Positions 37,522-45,733 of a DNA stretch of 64,000 bases are shown here, piece after piece. The notes under the pieces are model-generated. The model was not told where the DNA came from. It was given only the letters and a program-made list of their open reading frames with translations, and ran no database searches. The stretch spans positions 930,001 through 994,000 of the forward strand of contig NZ_JAYXHS010000002.1 in the NCBI RefSeq assembly GCF_036017035.1. The letters run 5' to 3'. How positions within the stretch are numbered: position 1 is the stretch's first letter; each line of letters opens with the position of its first letter. The translations under genes and the position numbers were made by a program. This DNA is from Viridibacterium silvisoli. Lineage in GTDB: Bacteria; Pseudomonadota; Gammaproteobacteria; Burkholderiales; Rhodocyclaceae.

Positions 37522-39048
37522 CTAACTGGAGCAGCTGACTTCCAGACCTGCAGCCCAATCGGGTGGCAGGGCGGCATAAGACTGGTAGTGAGGCTGTTCA
37601 TCGAAAGGCTTGCGCAGGCAGTCGAGCAAGCGCGCGACCTCGCTGAAATCGCCTCCGCGCGCTTCACGTATGGCTACTTCGGCAAGCCAGTTGCGCAGGA
37701 TGTACTTGGGGTTGGTCGCAAGCATGCGCGCTTGCCGCGCCCCATCGTCGCTGGCTTCCAGTGCGAGGCGTTCGCGCCATTGCTGCAGCCAGGCGTCGCC
37801 GCTCTCGCGATCGAGGAACTGATCACGCAGACCCGCATCAAGCCTCGCATCGCGGGCATTGCCTGAGAGATGGCTCAGCGCGCGGAAAAAACTCGTGTAG
37901 TCGAGATGTTGGGCTTGCAGCAGATTGAAGGTCTCGCTGAAGAACTCTTCGTCCCCGGGTTGCTCCGTGTTGAATCCCAGCTTGGCGCGTATCAGTTGCA
38001 TGAAATGCGATTCGAAAGCGCCGACGTAGGCCTTGTCGATGATGTCGCGCGCTTCTTCGAGCGGGCCCACGAGCGAGCGCATGGCGTGGGTGAGTGCCAG
38101 CAGATTCCAGTGGCCGATGCGCGGCTGCTGGTGAAAGGCGTAGCGACCGCGATCATCCGAGTGATTGCAGATGTGCGCTGCGTCGAAGGCTTCCATGAAG
38201 CCGAAGGGGCCGTAGTCCAGCGTCAGGCCGAGGATGGACATATTGTCGGTGTTCATCACGCCATGCATGAAACCGACGGCCTGCCAGTGCGCAATCATGA
38301 TGCCGGTGCGCTGTGCCACGTCGGTCAGCAGCGCCTCATACGGCTTGTCCGAGTCGCGTAATGCGGGGCGGAAATTGTCGATCACATAGTCGGCGAGCTG
38401 TTTGACTTCCGCATCGCGGTCCAGGGAGTTCCAGTGTTCGAACGAACCGAAGCGCACGAAGCTGGGGGCGACCCGTGTCACGACCGCTGCAGTCTCCATT
38501 GTCTCGCGGCGCACCGGGTAATTGGAGCCGACGACGCATAGCGCACGCGTGGTCGGTATGCCCAGCGCAGCCATGGCTTCGGAGCACAGGAATTCACGAA
38601 TCGACGAGCGCAATACCGCACGGCCATCTGCGCGCCGCGAGTAGGGCGTTTCACCTGCACCTTTGAGCTGCAGCTCGAAGATGCCGTCCGGCATGCGCAC
38701 GCCACCCAGCAGATGTGCGCGCCCGTCGCCCAGTTGGCCCGCCCACACGCCGAACTGGTGGCCCGAATAAACCGCTGCGAGCGAGTCGCTGCCGGGCAGG
38801 GGGCGATTGCCGGCAAAATACTCGGCAAAACTTCGCGCTGTTTCAGTGTCTGCCAGCGCTTCGATGTCGATGCCCAATAGCGCAGCGGTCTCCGGGCTGG
38901 CACAAACGAGGTAGGGCGCGGGAAGGGGCGTGGGCGCAAGCCGGGTGTAAAAGCTCGCGGGCAAGCGTCCGAAGCTGTTGTCGAAGTTCAGCTGCGGTAC
39001 CCATGCCTCGCTGGCGATGATGGATTCGGAGGGAGCTGGAGGTGTCAC
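37522..39048 (-). CDS. selO: SelO (YdiU/UPF0061) protein adenylyltransferase
   Basis: 508 aa from GTG 39048, which has AAAGG about 10 bp upstream; the frame is open to a GTG at 39144 but the extra 32 residues look non-conserved. SelO is a pseudokinase-fold enzyme that AMPylates proteins in oxidative stress. Conserved blocks are LQLKGAGETPYSRRADGRAV, GVMNTDNMSILGLTLDYGPFG (catalytic Asn/Asp region) and the C-terminal LEVSCSS, where eukaryotic SelO has selenocysteine. Here it is Cys. It heads a selO-thioredoxin-ykgJ run. Confidence 0.93.
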   Translation of the reverse strand: MTPPAPSESIIASEAWVPQLNFDNSFGRLPASFYTRLAPTPLPAPYLVCASPETAALLGIDIEALADTETARSFAEYFAGNRPLPGSDSLAAVYSGHQFGVWAGQLGDGRAHLLGGVRMPDGIFELQLKGAGETPYSRRADGRAVLRSSIREFLCSEAMAALGIPTTRALCVVGSNYPVRRETMETAAVVTRVAPSFVRFGSFEHWNSLDRDAEVKQLADYVIDNFRPALRDSDKPYEALLTDVAQRTGIMIAHWQAVGFMHGVMNTDNMSILGLTLDYGPFGFMEAFDAAHICNHSDDRGRYAFHQQPRIGHWNLLALTHAMRSLVGPLEEARDIIDKAYVGAFESHFMQLIRAKLGFNTEQPGDEEFFSETFNLLQAQHLDYTSFFRALSHLSGNARDARLDAGLRDQFLDRESGDAWLQQWRERLALEASDDGARQARMLATNPKYILRNWLAEVAIREARGGDFSEVARLLDCLRKPFDEQPHYQSYAALPPDWAAGLEVSCSS

Positions 39049-39271
39049 GGCAGAAAACCTTTTGCGTGCGCCGTCTGATGGTTGTGGCGATTGGGTGGGG
39101 CTGATCCGGCTGCTCGGGCGTCCGCTCGTGAATCCTGCGTGCACGGTGTGTGCCGGCGTTCATTGAACTGGAATGATGCTTGCTCGTTCCAGAGTGTCTG
39201 CAGCGAGTGTGCTTGCAGGGCGCTTGACTGCAGTCGCCCAATGATATCGCGCTTTGGAAGGAGGGGTCGCA

Positions 39272-39946
39272 ATGCCATCCATCGGTCAGAATCCATCGCA
39301 GACTACCGGGCAGCCTTCATCCCGCCACGCGCTCCGCTCGCGCCCGGCACAGCCGATCGCCCCATCCGGCGGTTTGATCAAGACGCCGGAAGGCAGTGTT
39401 TACAAGGGCTTGATGGCGCTTGCAGCGCGCCCCGCGTATGGCGTGACACTGGCGCTGGCGGGCACCATCTCGCATAGCTGGCACACACGCGGCGTGCGTT
39501 ATCTACCCCTGTTCGGGCTCGATGCCGAAACAACCTATCGTCTCCTGTCCAGTCATTTCCCGGGCATCGGCAGGATGATGGGTGTGGCATGGGGCGACTT
39601 GCTGTTGCCACGCATTTTCGAAGAAGCCTTCGCCTTGAGTGATCTGGTCGATCTGCTCGACCAGAATCGCACGGTTGTGGACGAGGACGGCACCTGGTTG
39701 GCGCATGCCGTCGCCACGAGCTGTCTCGGCGAGGAGGCGTTGTGGCGTGACATGAACCTCGCCTCGGCGGCTGTGCTGCAGGATCTCCTGCACGATTTCT
39801 TCACGACCCTCTCTGCGCGTAATCGCTGCGATATGCCCTGGAAGGATTTTCTGCTGCAGGAACTGACACAGCGGGCAGCGCACCGCCAGTTGCGCATGCC
39901 GGTTACTTCGCCCTTGCCCGATTACGCCAGCTGCTTCGGGCGCTGA
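39272..39946 (+). CDS. NifQ-like protein lacking most of the cysteine motif
   Basis: 224 aa from ATG 39272, behind GGAAGGAGGGG. The body matches the NifQ family, which passes molybdenum to nitrogenase cofactor synthesis: HFPGIGRMMGVAWGDLL, then LWRDMNLASAAVLQDLLHDFF and RNRCDMPWKDFLLQEL. The C-terminus ends PDYASCFG, as in NifQ. The normal C-x4-C-x2-C-x5-C cluster keeps only its last Cys; the other three positions are non-cysteine. The first 45 residues are low-complexity. No nif genes are nearby. It is probably a NifQ paralogue with a different job, or one that has lost metal binding. Confidence 0.75.
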   Translation: MPSIGQNPSQTTGQPSSRHALRSRPAQPIAPSGGLIKTPEGSVYKGLMALAARPAYGVTLALAGTISHSWHTRGVRYLPLFGLDAETTYRLLSSHFPGIGRMMGVAWGDLLLPRIFEEAFALSDLVDLLDQNRTVVDEDGTWLAHAVATSCLGEEALWRDMNLASAAVLQDLLHDFFTTLSARNRCDMPWKDFLLQELTQRAAHRQLRMPVTSPLPDYASCFGR

Positions 39947-40070
39947 CCGCCAGCGCCGATGCGCTGGTCCGGATATGTCATATGCGTGTCGTGCGGTCAT
40001 CGCGCTCGTATTCTGGTGAGCGACAAATGGACCGCGTGATGCGTGCGCACGCAGCAGAGTGAAAAACTAC

Positions 40071-40098
40071 TTGTGAAATTTTTCGGGGCGTGTAGAAT
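40071..40098 (+). promoter_or_regulatory. Sigma-70 promoter of tRNA-Gly
   Basis: A -35 TTGTGA (40071-40076) and -10 TAGAAT (40093-40098) are separated by 16 bp, about 55 bp before the tRNA. This is the clearest sigma-70 promoter in the window. Confidence 0.7.
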
Positions 40099-40153
40099 TG
40101 CGGCTCTTCTTCTGACGAACAGCTTGTTTGAAGCACGGCAGAAGTAGAAATTT

Positions 40154-40229
40154 GCGGGAATAGCTCAGTTGGTAGAGCGCAACCTTGCCAAGGTTGAGGT
40201 CGAGAGTTCGAGACTCTTTTCCCGCTCCA
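40154..40229 (+). tRNA. tRNA-Gly (anticodon GCC)
   Basis: A 76-nt cloverleaf: acceptor GCGGGAA pairs with TTCCCGC, the D-arm is TAGCTCAGTTGGTAGAGC, the anticodon arm CAACCTTGCCAAGGTTG carries GCC, the T-arm contains GTTCGAG, and the 3' CCA is encoded. It is flanked by a promoter and a terminator, so it forms its own transcription unit. Confidence 0.95.
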
Positions 40230-40234
40230 GATTC

Positions 40235-40278
40235 AAAAAAAGGAAGGTTCAAGTTCATGACTTGACCTTCCTTTTTTA
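40235..40278 (+). terminator. Rho-independent terminator after tRNA-Gly
   Basis: AAAAAAGGAAGGTTCAAGT pairs with ACTTGACCTTCCTTTTTT (one bulged A) around a TCATG loop, ending in a T-run. It starts 6 bp after the CCA end of the tRNA. Confidence 0.9.
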
Positions 40279-40450
40279 TTTCCGGTTTGCAGTGCGCTTC
40301 CAGCAATGTCGTGTTTCTTGTGCACGGCGGCTTGAGTTGCGCGCGCCTTGCGGTTAGGGTCGGTGGGTCATCGCGCAATGTGCTTTCGCATGCGTACGTG
40401 ACGGTCGGTAAACATTGATGAGGCGCGCAGGTTCCTAGCCCGGTAGCAGC

Positions 40451-41704
40451 ATGTTGAGTACAGCAAAGACTTCAGAGTTGGCCCAACGCACTGGTCTGCC
40501 CACAGACTGGTATGCAGACGGACTTGTGTGGCCTGACTACGCAGGTGGCGGCTTGTTCAATCTGGCCGTCTCGCTGGCTCGCGCATGTGGTGCTGATGTG
40601 CCTGCCGACTATCGTGATCTGATGCTGGGCGGTGACGTGGCTGCTTCGTCACGTTGGGCTGGCAGCGATACCTTGGTGTTCTTTCTCATTGATGGTCTTG
40701 GCGACAATTTCCTGTCGCGCAATCGCGATATCGCGCCAAATCTGTGGCGCGAGCGCGTGCAGTCGCTCACCTCCGTTTTTCCATCGACAACCGCCACCGC
40801 GATCACCACCCTGATGACCGCACAGCCTGCGGCCGTGCATGGTCTGATCGGCTGGTATGTGCGTGATGAAGAAACCGACTCCATCGTCGCACCTTTGCCA
40901 ATGCGCCATCGCAGCGGTGCTGCCATTGACGATGTGGCCTTGTTGGCGCGCTTGCTGCATACCGCTCCGATGCTTGAAACGGCCAAGCGCATGTCGCGCG
41001 TTGTGACGCTGGCCGATCTCGCCGAAGGTCCTTACAGTCGTCACCATCGCCGTGATGCCTCGGTGCATGAGTACGCAACACTGGACAGCCTGGCGTGGAG
41101 CGTTTTCCGCGCCGAGCGCGAAATGCGCACGGCCACCAGCCAGCAGAAATTCATATACGCCTACACGCCGTTGCTGGATGCGGCAGGTCATGACTTCGGC
41201 ATGGAGTCGCGGCAAGCGCGTGACGTGCTCGCGCGGCTGGACGAAGTGTATGCGCAGATGCGCAGCCTCTTGCCGGATGCCCAGTTCGTCGTGTCATCCG
41301 ATCATGGCTTTACCGACAATCCGCCAGAGAACCAGATCGTGCTGTCTGACCACGCGGATCTCTATGCGATGTTGCGTGCGCCGCTTACCGGTGAGCGCCG
41401 TGCCGCGTATTGCCATGTGAAGGCGGAGTACCAGACCGTATTCGGTTTGCGCGTCGCTGAACGTTTTGGCGACCGTGTGCATGCCATGCCTGCTGCACTG
41501 GCATTCGATGCTGGTTTGTTCGGCCCTGGCTTCGGCTCGGAGGCCTTGCTGCGCGGTGGTGACTGGTTGCTGATTCCGCGCGATGACTGGACCGTGCTCG
41601 ACCGCGTCGATGGCGAAAAAAGCCACGCCATGCTGGGCGTGCATGGTGGTCTGAGTGCGGCGGAGATGCATGTGCCGCTGATCCTGTCGCCAGCGCGTTT
41701 GTAA
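40451..41704 (+). CDS. Alkaline phosphatase superfamily phosphodiesterase/nucleotide pyrophosphatase
   Basis: 417 aa, no signal peptide. It has the type I phosphodiesterase (PF01663-type) core: FFLIDGLGDNF (metal Asp), FPSTTATAITTLMT with the nucleophile Thr, TPLLDAAGHDFG, SSDHGFTDN and GVHGGLSAAEM. These two-metal enzymes cleave phosphodiester or pyrophosphate bonds; the substrate here is unknown. The next gene has a Pho-box-like promoter, so a phosphate-related role is tempting, but this gene lies upstream of that box. Confidence 0.85.
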   Translation: MLSTAKTSELAQRTGLPTDWYADGLVWPDYAGGGLFNLAVSLARACGADVPADYRDLMLGGDVAASSRWAGSDTLVFFLIDGLGDNFLSRNRDIAPNLWRERVQSLTSVFPSTTATAITTLMTAQPAAVHGLIGWYVRDEETDSIVAPLPMRHRSGAAIDDVALLARLLHTAPMLETAKRMSRVVTLADLAEGPYSRHHRRDASVHEYATLDSLAWSVFRAEREMRTATSQQKFIYAYTPLLDAAGHDFGMESRQARDVLARLDEVYAQMRSLLPDAQFVVSSDHGFTDNPPENQIVLSDHADLYAMLRAPLTGERRAAYCHVKAEYQTVFGLRVAERFGDRVHAMPAALAFDAGLFGPGFGSEALLRGGDWLLIPRDDWTVLDRVDGEKSHAMLGVHGGLSAAEMHVPLILSPARL

Positions 41705-41709
41705 CAGGA

Positions 41710-41755
41710 CTGACACGTAGCTGTCAGCGGCCTGTCACCTCGGCTCGCTAGTCTC
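41710..41755 (+). promoter_or_regulatory. Pho-box-like triple repeat promoter
   Basis: Three CTGWCA units occur at exact 11-bp spacing: CTGACA (41710), CTGTCA (41721) and CTGTCA (41732). This is the PhoB binding pattern (7-bp repeats on an 11-bp period). A TAGTCT hexamer at 41749-41754 is about 11 bp after the last repeat, where a -10 is expected when PhoB replaces the -35. The next ATG is at 41782. Control by phosphate starvation is inferred. Confidence 0.6.
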
Positions 41756-41781
41756 CTTCAAACTCGCAAGAGGAGAGAGCG

Positions 41782-41931
41782 ATGAAATTCAAGCCTGCAA
41801 GCTGGAACAAATGGAACTGGCGTGCCAGCCTGGCGCGCAAGCGTGCAAAACGCGCTGCAGCGTCTTTCGACAACTTCTTTCCGATGTGTTTCGTGCCTGA
41901 GTCGTCCAGCGCGCGACGTACGTCGGCCTGA
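41782..41931 (+). CDS. Small basic protein behind the Pho box
   Basis: A 49-aa ORF starting at ATG 41782 with a strong AGGAGAGAG ribosome site. The sequence begins MKFKPASWNKWNWRASLARK and is very basic (many Lys/Arg in the first 28 residues) with a short hydrophobic FDNFFPMCFV patch, then a Ser/Arg tail. No family recognised. The good ribosome site, the Pho-box-like promoter and the fact that the frame is closed by a proper stop support a real gene. Confidence 0.55.
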   Translation: MKFKPASWNKWNWRASLARKRAKRAAASFDNFFPMCFVPESSSARRTSA

Positions 41932-41950
41932 GTCTCGGCAAAAGACCTGC

Positions 41951-42415
41951 TCAGTGCAGGTCTTCCTTGGCGATGGGCATTGGCAGCACGCTGATGCCTT
42001 CGTCGAGAAGTGAAGCCACTTCGCTGTTCGTCGCCTTGCCGCGAATGGCGCGTTCTTCGGCATCGCCGAAGTGAATGCGGCGTGCTTCCTGCGGGAAGTC
42101 TTCGCCGACGTCTTCTGATTGCGCCGCGCTTTCCTGCAGCTTCTTCACCAGAACTTGCAGTAACTGCTGTGCTTCGGGTTGCTGGGCGGCCACGCTCGTC
42201 GTCGTGGTTTCCGTTGCCGCTTCGTGCTGCGTCACTTCTGCCTTGTCGCTGCTGCCTTGCACGTGAGGTGCCGAGGGCAAGCGACGCATATTGTGCGAAC
42301 CGCAGATTGCGCAGGTCAGCAGGCCACGCTGCTGTTGCGATTCAATATCCTCGCTGCAGGCGAACCAGCCTTCGAAACGGTGCTCGTGCTCACAGATCAG
42401 GTCGACAACAATCAC
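41951..42415 (-). CDS. DUF1178 family protein
   Basis: 154 aa. N-terminal zinc-ribbon-like part: VVDLICEHEHRFEGWFACSED and LTCAICGSHNMRRLPSAP are the DUF1178 signature. The middle is low-complexity (Ala/Glu/Thr) and the C-terminal helix region is QEARRIHFGDAEERAIRG. Function unknown in the family. It converges with the small basic ORF and diverges from dusC. Confidence 0.9.
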   Translation of the reverse strand: MIVVDLICEHEHRFEGWFACSEDIESQQQRGLLTCAICGSHNMRRLPSAPHVQGSSDKAEVTQHEAATETTTTSVAAQQPEAQQLLQVLVKKLQESAAQSEDVGEDFPQEARRIHFGDAEERAIRGKATNSEVASLLDEGISVLPMPIAKEDLH

Positions 42416-42531
42416 GATTTTTCCCGGATATTTCTGGCAGGGTTTGTCTTGTCACGCAGTGTGTCCTGACGTGCAAGCCTTGTCCCGACGACTTTGCTAT
42501 TGAAGGGGCGCAAAGATAACATGGCGCGCCT

Positions 42532-43587
42532 ATGCTGTCCCGACCTGCCACTGTTCCTGACCCCGCTGTTGTGTCGCTCGCACCCTCATCTCCAGAATCT
42601 CCGCGCCTGCTGCTCGCACCCATGGAAGGCATGGTCGACGAAATCATGCGCGACGTGCTGACGCGCGCCACGACTTACGACTGGTGTGTCACCGAATTTG
42701 CGCGTGTTTCGGGCAGCTTGCTGCCCGCGCGTTTCTTCACGCGCATCGCGCCGGAGTTGCGTGAATCTTCGCGCACTGCAGCGGGTACTTTGGTGCGCGT
42801 CCAGTTGCTGGGCTCGGAGCCTGCCTGCATGGCCGAGAACGCAGACCGCCTCGCCGAGCTTGCGCCCGCAGGCATCGATCTGAATTTCGGTTGCCCCGCG
42901 CCGACGGTGAATCGCCATCGGGGTGGCGCGGTGCTGCTCGACGAACCGGAGTTGCTGTGCGATATCGCGGGCCAGGTCAGCCGGGCGATTCGCGGTCGCG
43001 TACCGTTTACGGCGAAGATGCGTCTTGGCGTTTATGACAAGTCCCGCGCCGTTGAGGCGGCACAGGCGCTCGCCGAAGGCGGTGTAGAGATGCTGGTGGT
43101 GCATGCTCGCACCAAGGAAGAGGGCTATCGACCGCCAGCGCACTGGCCGTGGATTGCGCGCATCGCGGAAGCGGTGAAGATTCCGGTGATCGCCAATGGC
43201 GAAATCTGGACGGTCGATGACTACCTGCGCTGCCGTTCAGAAAGCGGTTTGCACGATGTGATGCTGGGGCGCAGTGGTGTTGCGGATCCGTTCCTTGCCG
43301 GGCGTATCCGCAAACATCTGCAGGGCGCAGAGGTGCGCAGCATGGACGATGACTGGCTGGCGCTGCGCCCCTTCATTCACGATTTCTGGTTGCGCGTACA
43401 ACGCAAGGTCGAGGCGCGTCATGCGCCGGGCCGCCTCAAGCAGTGGCTCAATCTCTTGCGACGTAATTACCCGCAGGCCGAGTTGCTCTATCAGGCGGTG
43501 AGGCCGCTGCGTGAGCCGCATGACATCCAGATCATTCTCGACTCCACACTGGGGCCCGCCGATGTACGCGAACTCACGCAGCATTGA
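42532..43587 (+). CDS. dusC: tRNA-dihydrouridine(16) synthase DusC
   Basis: 351 aa FMN enzyme that reduces uridine in the tRNA D-loop. It shows LLLAPMEGMVDEIMRD, the catalytic Cys in NFGCPAPTVNRHRGG, MLVVHARTKEEGY and PVIANGEIW. The EIMRDVLTR and FARVS features fit the DusC branch rather than DusA or DusB. The 3' end overlaps the TrmB-like gene by 26 bp, so the two tRNA-modifying enzymes are translationally coupled. Confidence 0.92.
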   Translation: MLSRPATVPDPAVVSLAPSSPESPRLLLAPMEGMVDEIMRDVLTRATTYDWCVTEFARVSGSLLPARFFTRIAPELRESSRTAAGTLVRVQLLGSEPACMAENADRLAELAPAGIDLNFGCPAPTVNRHRGGAVLLDEPELLCDIAGQVSRAIRGRVPFTAKMRLGVYDKSRAVEAAQALAEGGVEMLVVHARTKEEGYRPPAHWPWIARIAEAVKIPVIANGEIWTVDDYLRCRSESGLHDVMLGRSGVADPFLAGRIRKHLQGAEVRSMDDDWLALRPFIHDFWLRVQRKVEARHAPGRLKQWLNLLRRNYPQAELLYQAVRPLREPHDIQIILDSTLGPADVRELTQH

Positions 43588-44218
43588 CAGTGCGCAGAGC
43601 GGGCCGCACGACAAGCTTGCCGAGCTGGTGCTGCGGCATCGTGATGCGCTTTTCCGCAAACCGATTTCACCCGCCAGCCAGGCGTCGTTCGACAGCGTGA
43701 TGCGCGAGTGGGACGGGCGAGCCCCCATCCTGCTGGATGCCGGTTGCGGCGTCGGTTGGAGCACGCTCAAGCTGGCGGAGGCGCATCCCGCGCATTTCGT
43801 GCTTGGCGTGGACCAGTCCGAAGATCGCCTGTCGCGCGGCAAGCCCGGCGTCACGCCCGCCAACGCCTTCTTTGCGCGCGCTGATCTGGTCGACTTCTGG
43901 CGCCTGTTGCTACAAGCGGATATCCGTCTCGATCGGCACTACCTGTTGTATCCGAATCCCTGGCCGAAAATCGGCCATCTGTCACGGCGCTGGCACGGCA
44001 GCCCGGCGTTTCCGGCGCTGCTGGCGCTTGGTGGTCGCCTCGAATGTCGCAGCAACTGGGCTATCTACGTCGAAGAACTGGCCCAGGCCATCGGCTTGCT
44101 GACAGGCACTACGCCGGGTGTCGAGCGCTTCGAAGCGGAGGAGCCCCTTACGCCGTTCGAGAAGAAATACCGCGATTCCGGGCAGAGCCTGCATCGCCTC
44201 GTTTGCATGCTTGGCTGA
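43562..44218 (+). CDS. TrmB-like tRNA (guanine-N7) methyltransferase family protein
   Basis: 218 aa from ATG 43562 inside the end of dusC. SAM-binding motif LLDAGCGVGWSTLKLA, then VLGVDQSEDRL and the TrmB-type LYPNPWPKIGHLSRRWHG. The usual TrmB PDPWPKKRH becomes PNPWPKIGH, so this is a divergent TrmB relative; a second, standard trmB may exist elsewhere. Coupling with dusC favours a tRNA substrate. Confidence 0.82.
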   Translation: MYANSRSIDSAQSGPHDKLAELVLRHRDALFRKPISPASQASFDSVMREWDGRAPILLDAGCGVGWSTLKLAEAHPAHFVLGVDQSEDRLSRGKPGVTPANAFFARADLVDFWRLLLQADIRLDRHYLLYPNPWPKIGHLSRRWHGSPAFPALLALGGRLECRSNWAIYVEELAQAIGLLTGTTPGVERFEAEEPLTPFEKKYRDSGQSLHRLVCMLG

Positions 44219-44291
44219 GGCGGGGCGTTCGGCCCCGAGCCCTGACGATCAGCGCGGGCTGGTGTCTTCAACCGTTCCGCTACGCCAGTCG

Positions 44292-44882
44292 CTAACCGAC
44301 GCTCTTCTTGCCGGTACTCCGCTCGGCGTCATGCCGGCATTGCTTGCGCAGGCTCTCCCAGCCTTCCTGGCCCAGGGTCGCCAGGGTGCGCATATTGTTC
44401 GCATAGATTGCTTCGGGGTCCGGAAAGGCTGCGACTGCGCGATCGATACTGCGCTCGCGCAACAGGTGGAGGACCGGGTACGGTGACCGGTTCGTCGCGT
44501 TACTGATGTCGTCGGGCTCGCTGTCACCGAATGTGTAGTCAGGGTGGAAGCTGGCGATCTGGATTTCGCCACGCAGTCCCAGTGACTTCAAGGCCTTGTC
44601 GGCGGTTGGCAGGAAGAGGCTGTAGTCGACAAAGTCAGTCAGCACCTGCGGATGGATCAGCACCGTCGTGTCGAGCTTCGCGGGGGCTGTGGCAGCCAGG
44701 AGTTGCAACTCTTCGCGCAGGTCTTCCAGCAGCGCTTCACTCTCCGTTGCCGTGCTGACAACGTAGCGCACCAGTCCCTTGACCTGCACCGCCTTGGCGA
44801 AGGGGCATAGGTTGAGACCGATGACCGCGCGGTCAATCCAGGCACGCGTTTCGGCAATGATGAATTCGCTGTCTGGCTTCAT
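44292..44882 (-). CDS. DUF1415 family protein
   Basis: 196 aa from ATG 44882; an ATG at 44921 is possible but adds non-conserved residues, and neither has a clear ribosome site. Conserved DUF1415 blocks: RAVIGLNLCPFAKAV, TDFVDYSLFL, IQIASFHPDYTFGD and NATNRSPYPVLHLLRE. No biochemical role is known for the family. Confidence 0.9.
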   Translation of the reverse strand: MKPDSEFIIAETRAWIDRAVIGLNLCPFAKAVQVKGLVRYVVSTATESEALLEDLREELQLLAATAPAKLDTTVLIHPQVLTDFVDYSLFLPTADKALKSLGLRGEIQIASFHPDYTFGDSEPDDISNATNRSPYPVLHLLRERSIDRAVAAFPDPEAIYANNMRTLATLGQEGWESLRKQCRHDAERSTGKKSVG

Positions 44883-45024
44883 TGGGGCATAGGGGATGCT
44901 GGTTGGGCTGCGGCGAATCATACAAGCAGCCGCAAGTCCTCAGATGATGACTTTCGTGAGCGTCCTGTCCGTGTCGTTGCGACATCCCGGGAAATGCTAT
45001 CGGCATTTCGGGAGGGTATGGGCA

Positions 45025-45651
45025 TCAAGCGCCAAGCTTCAGTGCCCCGCCGCGCGCTTCGGCCCGTTGCCAGGCGTCGCGCTGACGCAAGCGACCTAGC
45101 AGGTGCCACAGCTTCGGGCGCGATTCGCTGAGGCCCGCGCGGGCGACCGCGGCTTCCAGCGGAAAGCTCATCTGGATGTCGGCAGCAGAGAAATCCTCGC
45201 CTGCGAAATAGGGACCGCTTAGCTGCGACTCAATGAAGTCCAGCAGGCCGGCAAGTTGCGCGTCGATACGCGTCAGCATCGGCATTGCCGACTCGCCGAG
45301 TCGCGCCAGGTAAAGCTTGAGCAGAAGCGGGGGCATGGCGCTGCCTTCAGCGAAATGGAACCAGTACGTGTAGCGCAGATGCGCTTGCGTGTCCTGCGGC
45401 GGTACCAGCTTGTGGCCGCTATAGGTATGCAGCAGGTATTCGAGAATGGCTCCGGATTCTGCCAGTACCACTTCACCGTCGCGGATGACGGGCGACTTGC
45501 CGAGCGGGTGGATCTTCTTGAGCTCAGGCGGCGCCAGCATGGTCTGCGGATCGCGCTGGTAGCGGATCACCTCGTAAGGTACGAGAAGCTCTTCAAGCAA
45601 CCACAGCACACGGTGCGAGCGCGAGTTGTTCAGGTGGTGGACTTCGATCAT
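45025..45651 (-). CDS. Glutathione S-transferase
   Basis: 208 aa from ATG 45651, preceded by AGGAGG. The N-terminal thioredoxin-fold domain has the active-site region NNSRSHRVLWLLEEL and the glutathione-contacting PLGKSPVI and ESGAILEYLL. The C-terminal helical domain carries FSAADIQMSFPLEA. It likely conjugates or reduces electrophiles in the cytosol; substrate unknown. It lies 80 bp after dbpA on the same strand. Confidence 0.92.
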   Translation of the reverse strand: MIEVHHLNNSRSHRVLWLLEELLVPYEVIRYQRDPQTMLAPPELKKIHPLGKSPVIRDGEVVLAESGAILEYLLHTYSGHKLVPPQDTQAHLRYTYWFHFAEGSAMPPLLLKLYLARLGESAMPMLTRIDAQLAGLLDFIESQLSGPYFAGEDFSAADIQMSFPLEAAVARAGLSESRPKLWHLLGRLRQRDAWQRAEARGGALKLGA

Positions 45652-45733
45652 GCATCTGCCTCCTTCTCTTCGCCGACCGGGGAGCATCCGAGTTTCGCAA
45701 GGCATGTGCCCGCCGACGTCCCGATGGACGGTT

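Noticed and set aside
37522..37545. Selenocysteine at the SelO C-terminus
   Set aside because: The codon in the SCSS ending encodes Cys; no in-frame TGA with a SECIS-like hairpin.
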